Shown here piece by piece: positions 1-7,092 of a stretch of DNA of 64,000 nucleotides. The position numbers were made by a program, and so were the translations under genes. Each line of letters begins with the position of its first letter. Positions within the stretch are counted from its first letter, which is position 1. The stretch lies in NCBI GenBank assembly GCA_963758945.1, contig CAVWXY010000007.1, forward strand, positions 77,338 to 141,337. The letters run 5' to 3'. The stretch is from VAZQ01 sp963758945. Its GTDB lineage: Bacteria; Pseudomonadota; Alphaproteobacteria; Rhizobiales; Xanthobacteraceae. Below the pieces are notes generated by a model. It did not search any database. It was not told the origin of the DNA and saw nothing but the letters and a program-made list of their open reading frames with translations.

Positions 1-990
1 CCCTTCGTCGACGGCAGAAGTGGGGTCGCCGGCACGAACGGCCCGGCGCTCGCCTTCGCACCCGAGCGCGAGGAGATGCCCGACGACATCGCGCTCGCCT
101 ATTCCGCCGTGCTCAAGGCGCCGAAAGCGGCGCCGCCCGCCACCTTCGCGCAGCGCTGGACCGCCTGGGGCGCAGGCTTCGGCGGCGGCAACAGGACCAG
201 CGGCGACCCTGCCGTGCTCGGCAGCCACGATCTCTCCGCCCGCACCGCGGGCTTCGCCGGCGGCCTCGACTATCGCCTGACACAAGACGCGGTGGCGGGC
301 TTCGCGCTCGCCGGCGGCGGCACCAATTGGAGCCTGGCGCAGGGGCTCGGCAGCGGCAAGAGCGACGCCTTCCAGGCCGGTCTCTACGGCGCCACGCGCT
401 GGGGTCCAGCCTATCTCGCCGCCGCCTTCGCCTATGCCAACCACTGGATGTCGACCGACCGCTTCGCCTTCGCCGGCGACCACCTCACCGCCGACTTCAA
501 CGCGCAGTCGCTGGGCGGACGCATCGAGGGCGGCTACCGCTACGCCACCTTCTACGGCGGCGTGACGCCCTATGCCGCGCTGCAGGCGCAGAGCTTCCGC
601 ACGCCGAGCTACAGCGAGACCGACGTCAACGGCGGCGGCTTCGCGCTCGCCTACAATTCCCGCACCGGCACCGATACCAGGAGCGAATTGGGCGCGCGCT
701 TCGACCGCGTGCTGGCGCTCTACACCACCGCTGTCCTTTCGCTGCGCGCACGGCTCGCCTGGGCGCACGACTGGGTGAGCGATCCCACGCTGGCGCCGGT
801 GTTCCAGACCCTTCCCGGCGCGAGCTTCGTCGTCAACGGCGCGGTGCCGGCGAAGGATTCCGCGCTCGCCTCCGCCGGTGCCGAATATCGCCTCGCCAGC
901 GGCGTCACGCTGCTCGCCAAGTTCGACGGCGAGTTCGCCGCGCATTCCTCGACCTACGCCGGCACCGGCACCGTGCGCTATTCGTGGTGA
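1..990 (+). CDS. Autotransporter C-terminal beta-barrel domain protein (5' end outside window)
   Basis: The frame is open from base 1, so the gene starts before the window and about 329 C-terminal residues are visible. They are rich in alternating Gly, Ala, aromatic and polar residues arranged as amphipathic strands (for example GGLDYRLTQDAVAGFALAGG), as in the type V secretion translocator barrel. The protein ends in RYSW, an aromatic C-terminus typical of outer-membrane barrels recognised by the BAM machinery. The barrel would sit in the outer membrane and export or display an N-terminal passenger that is not in the window. An internal ATG at 76 is not a sensible start, because barrel-like sequence is already in progress. 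The class is clear; the passenger function cannot be stated. Confidence 0.8.
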   Translation, partial: PFVDGRSGVAGTNGPALAFAPEREEMPDDIALAYSAVLKAPKAAPPATFAQRWTAWGAGFGGGNRTSGDPAVLGSHDLSARTAGFAGGLDYRLTQDAVAGFALAGGGTNWSLAQGLGSGKSDAFQAGLYGATRWGPAYLAAAFAYANHWMSTDRFAFAGDHLTADFNAQSLGGRIEGGYRYATFYGGVTPYAALQAQSFRTPSYSETDVNGGGFALAYNSRTGTDTRSELGARFDRVLALYTTAVLSLRARLAWAHDWVSDPTLAPVFQTLPGASFVVNGAVPAKDSALASAGAEYRLASGVTLLAKFDGEFAAHSSTYAGTGTVRYSW

Positions 991-1034
991 GCGTGGACCC
1001 GCCTTAAGGGCGTTTACGCCCGTCCTCGCGGGCT

Positions 1035-1102
1035 ATGGAGCGCAGCGCCATCCGGGAAGGTTTCGGCGCGCGGCACCAATCCCGGATCGCGCTGCGCTCC
1101 AT
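1035..1102. repeat. Intergenic palindromic repeat (REP-like)
   Basis: Two arms, 1035-1057 and 1080-1102, are near-perfect inverted complements (ATGGAGCGCAGCG... against ...CGCTGCGCTCCAT) around a 22-base centre. It lies in the 284-base gap between the autotransporter and clcA. Similar GAGCGCAGCG...CCGGA palindromes are common between genes in Bradyrhizobium-like genomes. It could act as a transcription barrier after the autotransporter. No T-tract follows, so intrinsic termination is not certain. Confidence 0.6.
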
Positions 1103-1274
1103 CCAGGCTACCACGGCTCTCATATTGTCCCCGCGTAACCCAGCATTTCGCTGTCGCACGCGGTGTCATATCTTGGCCCTCGCCTGTCGTAGTTACGCGC
1201 GGAGGAAGCATGGAGCCAAGACGCGAGTGCAAGGGCCGCGCTAACCCAACTCTAAGGTTTCGGATCAAGTCTCG

Positions 1275-2600
1275 ATGACGCTCGGACAGGAACCCGCCCT
1301 CGATCCCAAAGAGGGCCAAGGCAGCCTGCTGTTGCTGGCGCTGCTGGCGTGCATCGTCGGCGTGGGCGCGGGCGCGATCGGAACGGTGTTTCGGCTCTGG
1401 CTGCTGCGCGGCGATGCCTGGCGCGACGCGCTGATCGCGTGGGGCCACACGACCCCCATTGTCGGATTCCTGATCGTGACCATCGGCTGCGGCGCTGCCG
1501 TTGCCCTCGCTGCCTGGCTGGTTCACCGCTACTCGCCGGAAGCGTCCGGCAGCGGCATTCCCCATGTCGAAGCGGTGTTGCGCAAGGAGGTGCCGCCGGC
1601 GCCGTTCAGCGTACTGCCGGTCAAGTTCTTCGGCGGACTGCTCGCCATCGGGTCCGGGCTGGCGCTCGGCCGCGAAGGTCCGAGCGTGCAGATGGGAGCG
1701 AGCATCGCGCGCTTGGTGGGCGATCTCGCCCGCCGGCAATGGCCGGACACCCGGGTGCTGCTGGCCGCGGGCGCGGGCGCCGGCCTTGCCGCCGCCTTCA
1801 ACGCGCCCACGGCCGGCGCGGTGTTCGTGCTCGAGGAATTGGTGCGACGGTTCGAGCCGCGCATGGCGATCGCAGCCGTTGCGGCATCGACCGGGGCGAT
1901 CTTCATCTGCCGCCTGGTGCTCGGCGATGCGCCGGACTTCGAGGTCAGCGCAGTGCCCTACCCGAGCGCCGCGACGATGCCGCTTCACCTGGTGTTGGGC
2001 GCCGCCGCCGGGCTGCTGGCCACGGCCTACAACTGGTCGATCCTGGCGGCCATGGCGGGCGCGGACCGCCTGCGCCGCTGCCCGGTGGAGCTGCGCGCGG
2101 GCCTGATCGGAGCCGCGGTCGGCACGCTCGCCTGGTTCGCGCCCGACCTGGTCGGCGGCGGCGATCCACTGACCGAGCGCGCGCTCGACGGCAGCGGAAC
2201 GCTCATTGCACTTCCCCTCGTCCTGCTGCTGCGCTTCGGCCTCGGCGCGGTGTCCTACGCCGCCGGAACGCCGGGCGGCCTGTTCGCGCCGCTGCTGGTG
2301 GTCGGAGCGCAACTCGGATTGTGGTTCGGCCTCCTCTGTCGCACGGCGTTTCCCGATCTCGAGATTATACCGCAGGGATTCGCGCTGGTCGGAATGGCGG
2401 CATTCTTTGCCGGCGTGGTGCGCGCCCCGGTCACCGGGATCACGCTGGTGGTCGAGATGACCGGCAACGTCACCATGCTCCTGCCGATGCTGGCGGCATG
2501 CTTCGTAGCCATGCTGGTGCCGACGCTCCTCGGCAACGAGCCGATCTACAATTCGCTGAGCAGGCAAGGCATGCCGACCGACCGCCGCCCCAGGACGTGA
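1275..2600 (+). CDS. clcA: ClC-family chloride/proton antiporter
   Basis: A 441-residue integral membrane protein of normal length for bacterial ClC transporters without CBS domains. The anion-pathway motifs are all present: GSGIP at residues 92-96, GREGP at 132-136 with the gating glutamate E134, and GGLFAP at 334-339. The glutamate pair after the first half (E187/E188, in VLEELV) matches the position of the internal proton glutamate of E. coli ClcA. This favours a 2 Cl-/1 H+ exchanger over a channel. Such proteins act in the inner membrane and often support acid resistance. ATG 1275 gives the full first helix, but the ribosome site before it is weak. It is monocistronic as far as can be seen. 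Confidence 0.92.
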   Translation: MTLGQEPALDPKEGQGSLLLLALLACIVGVGAGAIGTVFRLWLLRGDAWRDALIAWGHTTPIVGFLIVTIGCGAAVALAAWLVHRYSPEASGSGIPHVEAVLRKEVPPAPFSVLPVKFFGGLLAIGSGLALGREGPSVQMGASIARLVGDLARRQWPDTRVLLAAGAGAGLAAAFNAPTAGAVFVLEELVRRFEPRMAIAAVAASTGAIFICRLVLGDAPDFEVSAVPYPSAATMPLHLVLGAAAGLLATAYNWSILAAMAGADRLRRCPVELRAGLIGAAVGTLAWFAPDLVGGGDPLTERALDGSGTLIALPLVLLLRFGLGAVSYAAGTPGGLFAPLLVVGAQLGLWFGLLCRTAFPDLEIIPQGFALVGMAAFFAGVVRAPVTGITLVVEMTGNVTMLLPMLAACFVAMLVPTLLGNEPIYNSLSRQGMPTDRRPRT

Positions 2601-2838
2601 CACCGGGCCGGATCGGATCGCCCGCCGGCTTCGGCCCCTGTGCTCGATCCACACGCCGTTCCCGACCGGAATGCCGGAATAGTCGAATCGCCGCGCCCCT
2701 GCGGCAATACCGCTCATCCGAGCCACGCCCGGCCGCCCGACGACGAGATTGCGGGGCGCCGGAACCAGACCGGCGGGGCGGCGTTACCCCACCGGGCAAC
2801 CCGTTGGCGATCACGGGGAGATAGAGAGGGGGCAATCC

Positions 2839-3051
2839 ATGCATATGACAAACGCCGACTATTTCCGTCGCCAAGCCGCGACCTGTCTTCGGCTGGCGCA
2901 GGTCTGCAGGGACCTCGAGGTCGCGCGCGGCCTGTTCGCCTTGGCCCAGGAGTTCAAGGCCAAGGCAGCCGAGATGGACGAGATGGGCGGCGGCTTGCCG
3001 GCGATGGCGTTCCCGTCCATCGGCGGCGGCCAGGAAACCGGCCGCAACTAG
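2839..3051 (+). CDS. Small conserved hypothetical protein
   Basis: A 70-residue, mostly helical protein beginning MHMTNADYFRRQAATC and ending in a Gly-rich tail. A GAGAGGGGG ribosome site just upstream of ATG 2839 supports this start; ATG 2845 is an in-frame alternative. Similar short proteins with a DYFRRQA(E/A)TCLRLA opening and an AxxLLALAxExxAKAAE core are common and uncharacterised in Bradyrhizobium relatives. No signal peptide or membrane segment is visible. The function is unknown. Confidence 0.6.
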   Translation: MHMTNADYFRRQAATCLRLAQVCRDLEVARGLFALAQEFKAKAAEMDEMGGGLPAMAFPSIGGGQETGRN

Positions 3052-3248
3052 GAGCGCCCCGGTGTCTTTGGCGCGGGACGGCCCTGCTCGCCGCCGGGGC
3101 AATGCCGGCGGTACCGGCGTCGCCGAGCGTCCGGCCGATTCAGTGTGTGGTTGTTGCCACATCCCTGACATTTTTGAACGACGGCCACATTAGCGGGCGA
3201 ATTGCCTGCTCGAATACCGGGGTAGGTCAATGGATCGGGGGGATCTTC

Positions 3249-3650
3249 ATGACCATCACAAGCATGTCTTCGAATCAGACAACGACGGAAGCCGGCCTGA
3301 GGGCCAGCCTGATTCGCGCTCTCGTTGCACAGCATCTGGGCGTCGACGTCGAGCGTGTCACGGAGGAAGCGCATTTCTCCGACGATCTCGGCGCCGGCTG
3401 GCTCGACCGTCTCGAATTGATGATCATGATCGAAGATCAGTTCGAAGACGTGGAAATTTCGGATGATGAAGCCGACCAGATCAGCGTCGTCGGCGATCTC
3501 ATCCGGCACGTCGAGGGCGTCGCCGGCGAGCGGACGGGAGCGACGCCGCGGCCTCGCCGAAGCGCGGCGGCGACCCGCAAGTTCTGGGGGCTGCGTCGCA
3601 GTCGCCCGGCGTGGAAGGCGGCAAGCCACAGTACGTCCGCGACCCGGTAG
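3249..3650 (+). CDS. Acyl-carrier-protein-like protein lacking the phosphopantetheine serine
   Basis: A 133-residue protein with an acyl carrier fold signature at residues 15-85: an N-terminal helix, then FSDDLGAGWLDRLELMIMIE and a following acidic helix. In ordinary carrier proteins the motif is DLGADSLDxxELxMxxE. Here the DS pair is GW, so the serine that carries 4'-phosphopantetheine is missing. The C-terminal ~45 residues are basic and low in complexity. ATG 3249 is preceded by GGGGGGATC, a good ribosome site. It may be a non-acylated structural or regulatory relative. It is not near fatty-acid genes and lies 7 kb from the polyketide synthase. Confidence 0.55.
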   Translation: MTITSMSSNQTTTEAGLRASLIRALVAQHLGVDVERVTEEAHFSDDLGAGWLDRLELMIMIEDQFEDVEISDDEADQISVVGDLIRHVEGVAGERTGATPRPRRSAAATRKFWGLRRSRPAWKAASHSTSATR

Positions 3651-3675
3651 CCCGGTTCGGGCGCATTCACCATCG

Positions 3676-3753
3676 CTAGTGTGGCGGTTCAGAAGTCTGC
3701 ATCATTCTCACGGCGAGTCCGAGATGCGGACTTCTGAACCAAAGCCACACTAG
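3676..3753. repeat. 78-bp CTAG-bounded palindromic element, copy 1
   Basis: Begins CTAGTGTGGCGGTTCAGAAG and ends with the near-complement CTTCTGAACCAAAGCCACACTAG-type arm, so the whole element can fold on itself. Both ends are the tetranucleotide CTAG. Copies 2 and 3 (4603-4680, 4694-4769) share the size, the CTAGTG...CACTAG ends and a GAAGT(T/C)... inner arm. The IS5-family element has inserted exactly at this copy's right-hand CTAG. Confidence 0.8.
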
Positions 3754-4590
3754 GGTGAAAACTCATTAACGCCTTTGCTCAGATGATACGCCATTGATTC
3801 GCTGAGGGAAGGATTCATGAGCAGGAAGCTGTTCTGGCTGAGCGACGAACAATGGGCGCGGATCGAGCTGCATTTGCCTACGGATGTACGGGGCGTGGAA
3901 CGCGTGGACGATCGTCGCGTCATCAGCGGCATCGTGCATGTGCTCAAGAGCGGCTGCCGTTGGTGCGATTGTCCGGAAGCCTATGGCCCGTATACGACGA
4001 TCTACAACCGCTTCGTACGCTGGGCGCAGCGCGGCATCTGGGAAAATCTGTTTCGGCAGCTGGCCGGGAACGGGCGCTCGGCAGACACGCAGATGATCGA
4101 CTCCACCCACGTCAAGGCGCATCGCTCGGCCGCGGGCGGAAAAGGGGGGAGCAGAAACAGGCTGTCGGCCGCTCACGCGGCGGGCGCAATACGAAGATTC
4201 ACGCACTCGCAGATGCTAAAGGGCGCCTGATCGCCATCCTGCTGACCGGAGGCGAAGCACACGATTGCCCGGTCGCGGAGCGCCTCATTCGCAGAGTGAA
4301 GTCGGCCAAGCGCATGCTCGGCGACAAGGCCTATGACAGCACCGAGTTGCGCGAGGAACTGGACGAGCGCGGAACCAAGCCGGTCATTCCCAACCGCAGC
4401 AATAGAAAGAAGCCGTTCAGCTTCAACAAGCGTCTCTACAGGCTTCGCTGGCGCATCGAGAACGCCTTCAACAGATTGAAGGACTTCCGGCGGATCGCAA
4501 CGCGCTACGACCGACTGGGGCGAAACTATCTCGCCTCTGTCTGTCTTGCAGCCGCCCTTGTATGGTGAATTTAATGAGTCTCGACCCTAG
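3750..4590 (+). mobile_element. IS5-family insertion sequence (IS427-like), complete
   Basis: An 833-base element (3754-4586) flanked on both sides by CTAG (3750-3753 and 4587-4590), the expected target duplication. The terminal inverted repeats including the target are CTAGGGTGAAAACTCATTAA on the left and CTAGGGTCGAGACTCATTAA (complement of 4571-4590) on the right, 17 of 20 identical. It encodes one transposase split across two frames. Length, CTAG target and split gene match the IS427 subgroup of IS5. Both ends and the catalytic half look intact, so it may be active. Confidence 0.9.
3817..4568 (+). CDS. IS5-family transposase, OrfA/OrfB joined by -1 programmed frameshift
   Basis: OrfA runs 3817-4230 and holds the DUF4096-type N-terminal DNA-binding region (WLSDEQWARIELHLP) and the first catalytic Asp (QMIDSTHVKAHR). 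OrfB, in the -1 frame to 4568, holds GRSRGGRNTKIHALAD, the second Asp (MLGDKAYDS) and the YRLRWRIENAFNRLK segment with the DDE glutamate. The overlap contains AAAAGGGGGG at 4140-4149, a plausible slippery run, giving a fusion of about 250 residues. ATG 3817 follows GAAGGA. This shift is in the -1 direction and typical of the family, unlike the +1 breaks elsewhere in the window. Confidence 0.88.
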
Positions 4591-4602
4591 ATCAATAAGT
4601 TG

Positions 4603-4680
4603 CTAGTGCCCCGAACCCGAAGTTCGCGCACACCATGCGGCAATTGCGATCGCGAACTTCGGGTTCAAAAGGGGCACTAG
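4603..4680. repeat. CTAG-bounded palindromic element, copy 2
   Basis: A 78-bp palindrome with ends CTAGTGCCCC...GGGGCACTAG and inner arms CCGAAGTTCGCG/CGCGAACTTCGG. It starts 12 bases right of the IS. The spacer ATCAATAAGTTG resembles the spacer before copy 3 (AATCATAGAGTCG), so the array itself is periodic. Confidence 0.8.
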
Positions 4681-4693
4681 AATCATAGAGTCG

Positions 4694-4769
4694 CTAGTGG
4701 TCCTTAAATTCCGAAGTTCGCAAACGCGGGAGCCGCACAATGATGCGAACTTCGGAATCGGGACACTAG
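4694..4769. repeat. CTAG-bounded palindromic element, copy 3
   Basis: A 76-bp imperfect palindrome beginning CTAGTGGTCC and ending GGGACACTAG, with inner arms CCGAAGTTCGCA and TGCGAACTTCGG. It has the same outer signature as copies 1 and 2 but a diverged sequence, so the family is old or fast-evolving. No coding capacity is visible. Confidence 0.78.
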
Positions 4770-5247
4770 CGCCGCGCTGCCGGAAGCAAGCGGACGGGAC
4801 GGGTTGCGATGGCTCGTGCCGGGGACTTGGGCGAAAACGGCCCGCGCGCCGTCCGCCGCCCGTAAGACTTGCATATGCTTCGGCGGCCTGCGCGGGGGCT
4901 AGACCGCGCAGCTCGCAGGCGCTCATCGCCGGGCGTCGTTTTCTGCAACCGCGCCCGCGCCGGATGCACCGTGCTCAATATTTTCAGCTCGCATCGAGCC
5001 GGATGTGCGGCGCCTCATAGCCGGGCTTGTCGCCGCACGCCGGGGCGCGTCTTCCCGCTTTGCCATCCTTCAATGTTACGCAACCCGGTCCGGCCCATCT
5101 TGCGGCGCCGACCACGACCAGCGCAGCACGGCGGCGGGAGGCCGATTCAATCCTACCGCAGCACAACGTCTTGTTGTGCCGGTTGCCGGTCGCGGACTAC
5201 GCTGCGGAACCGCCGCCGCATTGGAAACAGAGAGAGGTCATGCCGCC
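4770..5247. other. 478-base intergenic region without a recognised gene
   Basis: Open frames here have arginine- and proline-rich translations typical of GC-rich shadow frames. No RNA gene or clear terminator was recognised. The last ~100 bases must hold the promoter of the cyclic-nucleotide-binding protein gene that starts at 5248. Confidence 0.5.
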
Positions 5248-5865
5248 ATGCAACCTCACTTCGCCGAGTGGATCGGCATCGCGGCAGCAGCCGCAAGCCT
5301 CTATGCGGCCCAAGCGAAGACGATCATCCCGCTTCGCGTTGCGGCGATCGTGGCGAATTTCCTGGCGATGACGTACAGCTTCGTGCACGGCACCTATCCC
5401 ACGTTCATGCTCAACGTCGTCCTGCTCCCGCTCAATGCCTGGCGCCTGCGCGCAATGCTGCAGCTGATCCGCGATACCGATGTCGCCGCCAATGGCGACA
5501 TGAACGTCGACTGGCTGCTGCCTTACACGCGCCCAAAAGGCTTCAAGGCGGGCGACATTCTCATGGCGCGGGGAGAATACGCCACCGCCGCCTACTACGT
5601 CATCTCGGGTGAAGTCGAAATCGTCGAGCTCAAGGAAATCCTCGGCAAGGGTACGTTCCTCGGCGAGATTGGGCTGTTCGCGCCCGATGGCACGCGCACC
5701 ATGACGGTGCGATGCAGGACCGACGTTCAAACCGCCATGATCGATTACGATCAATTCAAGCAGCTCTACTTCCAGAATCCGCAATTCGGATTCCGCCTGC
5801 TGCACCTGATCGTCGCGCGCCTGCAACGCGCCCGCGAGTTTTCCCCGGCGGCGATCCCGACCTAG
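5248..5865 (+). CDS. Membrane-anchored cyclic-nucleotide-binding domain protein
   Basis: A 205-residue protein. Residues ~5-75 contain two to three hydrophobic segments (EWIGIAAAAASLYAA, IPLRVAAIVANFLAM, FMLNVVLLPLNAW). Residues ~95-195 form a Crp-type nucleotide-binding domain with GDILMARGEYATAAYYVISG, GKGTFLGEIGLF and TMTVRCRTDVQTAMI strands. There is no helix-turn-helix, so it is a membrane sensor rather than a transcription factor. ATG 5248 follows AGAGAGAGG with good spacing and gives the hydrophobic start; longer in-frame extensions look non-coding. The layout resembles Popeye-like proteins, and the ligand (cAMP, cGMP or c-di-GMP) cannot be told. Receiver-adenylate cyclase 43973-45176 is a possible distant source of signal. 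Confidence 0.75.
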   Translation: MQPHFAEWIGIAAAAASLYAAQAKTIIPLRVAAIVANFLAMTYSFVHGTYPTFMLNVVLLPLNAWRLRAMLQLIRDTDVAANGDMNVDWLLPYTRPKGFKAGDILMARGEYATAAYYVISGEVEIVELKEILGKGTFLGEIGLFAPDGTRTMTVRCRTDVQTAMIDYDQFKQLYFQNPQFGFRLLHLIVARLQRAREFSPAAIPT

Positions 5866-5902
5866 AGCGCATCCCGATTAGGTCGAATTGGGATGCGCTC
5901 TA
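5863..5902. terminator. Palindrome overlapping the stop codon, possible terminator
   Basis: TAGAGCGCATCCC (5863-5875) pairs with GGGATGCGCTCTA (5890-5902), a perfect 13-bp stem with a 14-base loop that begins in the stop codon of the preceding gene. This hairpin is a known intergenic unit in Bradyrhizobium-like genomes. No U-tract follows, so any termination would be weak or Rho-assisted. Confidence 0.6.
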
Positions 5903-5916
5903 AATTCCTTGGCTTT

Positions 5917-6025
5917 GCGCATGTCCTTGGCGGAAAACCGGTGCCCACTTTTCCGGGACATGCGCTAGCTTCCGTCGGAGCATGATCTGCTCCGAAAACC
6001 GGCATCCACTCTTCGGCATCATGCT
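5917..6025. repeat. Mosaic of two palindromic intergenic elements (RIME/BIME-like)
   Basis: Unit one: GCGCATGTCC (5917-5926) pairs with GGACATGCGC (5956-5965), with nested CGGAAAA/TTTTCCG arms. Unit two: AGCATGAT (5979-5986) pairs with ATCATGCT (6018-6025), again enclosing GAAAACCGG...CCACT. The GGAAAACCGGTGCCCACTTTT core is a hallmark of rhizobial intergenic mosaic elements. They fill the gap between two convergent genes. Confidence 0.75.
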
Positions 6026-6148
6026 TCCCGGTACTGCAGGTCGCCGCTAACGCTCCGGGAGCTCGGACGGCACTCGGCTGTTTTCGCCGGCTCGACGCCG
6101 AAGCCCCGGCATCGCGCCGGGGCTTCATCAACTGCGTTGCTCGGATAC

Positions 6149-6745
6149 CTAGCGGGCCGGCGGAACTCCGGCGAGTCGTTCGGCGGTGTTCATCGCCCAT
6201 TCGTTGGTGCAGGTATCCCTGAACATCACGACGCCGTTGGGGTGGTTTTCCTTGGTCAGGCAAGCGCCGCCAGTCGTCGAAGCGGCTTGGCCGGCCGCCG
6301 TGGTGGAGTTGATGGCCCATTCGTTGGTGCAGCCGTCCTTGAACATGACGGCGCCGGTCTCGAGGTACTGCTTGCTCAGGCAGGCGGTCGCGTGCGCGGG
6401 CGGAGCGGGATTGGCGGTGCCGGCGGCCTGAGCGGCGGTGGCCGCACCGGCGGTGCTGGCGAGCTTGTGTTCCGGCGCGGAGATGGGCTTGCGCGGAGCC
6501 GCCTTGACCTGCGCCGCCAGGGCGACGGGCTTGCTGCGCGGATGGGACGGTCGGTGCACGACGACTTTCTGGCGGTAGGAAGGAACCACCGGCAAGGCGG
6601 TCCGGGGGCCGCTGAACAGGCCGCCGCCGAACGCCCTTCCGCAGAGCGGCCCAGCGAGCGCGTCCGATGCCGTCAAGCTCGTGGCCGCGACGCCGAGCGA
6701 GGCGACTGCGACATAGGCGAAGAGGGAGGTGCGGGTCGTGCGCAT
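6149..6745 (-). CDS. Secreted protein with two Cys-containing C-terminal repeats
   Basis: A 198-residue protein with an N-terminal signal peptide (TSLFAYVAVASLGVAATSL, cleavage likely near ALA-GP). An Ala/Pro/Lys-rich middle is followed by two copies of a ~26-residue module at residues 121-146 and 161-186. Each has the pattern ACL(S/T)K...GxVMF(K/R)DxCTNEWA(I/M)N with two cysteines 17 apart (122/139 and 162/179), probably disulfide-bonded in the periplasm. The modules are diverged at the DNA level, so the duplication is not recent. Similar CxTK...VxFKDxCTxE modules occur in secreted Bradyrhizobium proteins of unknown function. Confidence 0.7.
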   Translation of the reverse strand: MRTTRTSLFAYVAVASLGVAATSLTASDALAGPLCGRAFGGGLFSGPRTALPVVPSYRQKVVVHRPSHPRSKPVALAAQVKAAPRKPISAPEHKLASTAGAATAAQAAGTANPAPPAHATACLSKQYLETGAVMFKDGCTNEWAINSTTAAGQAASTTGGACLTKENHPNGVVMFRDTCTNEWAMNTAERLAGVPPAR

Positions 6746-7092
6746 GTGCTGTCACCTTTCCGGGCTCTCGGGCGACCATCGCCCATCGATGCCCGGCACC
6801 ATAACGGCGGGTGCCGCGGCGGTGATGTGACGGCCATCACCGAAATGCGCTTTGCGACCTCAAGGCCGGTATCCTTGGCCGCGCTGCAGACACGCGCGTC
6901 ATCAGCGCGGCCATGCCCTGCGGCCGCATGACATTCATTCCGCGGCGCATCGCACGATCGCCGCAGCATGGGCCGCGCCGACCCAAGCCGCGCGCCGACG
7001 CGCAATCATCCATTTTGTGTCGGCCGTCACGTTGCGTCTCGCGACGCTGACGCATCCTCCGCGGCACAAGACTGCGACAGGAGGATCAAACC
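6746..7092. promoter_or_regulatory. Divergent intergenic region with short inverted repeat
   Basis: 347 bases between the secreted repeat protein (left) and the alpha/beta hydrolase (right), so it should hold both promoters. The only structure noticed is GGTGATG (6821-6827)-TGACGGC-CATCACC (6835-6841), a 7-bp inverted repeat about 76 bases before the leftward start. This is a possible operator. No known box is recognised. Confidence 0.35.

Noticed and set aside
1014..2726. 570-codon leftward frame opposite clcA
   Set aside because: Composition is Arg/Gln/His/Gly-rich as in GC shadow frames. The opposite strand holds a full ClC protein with all motifs.
3817..4568. Counting the transposase frame change with the +1 breaks
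   Set aside because: It is in the -1 direction at an A4G6 slippery run and is the normal expression mode of this IS subgroup.
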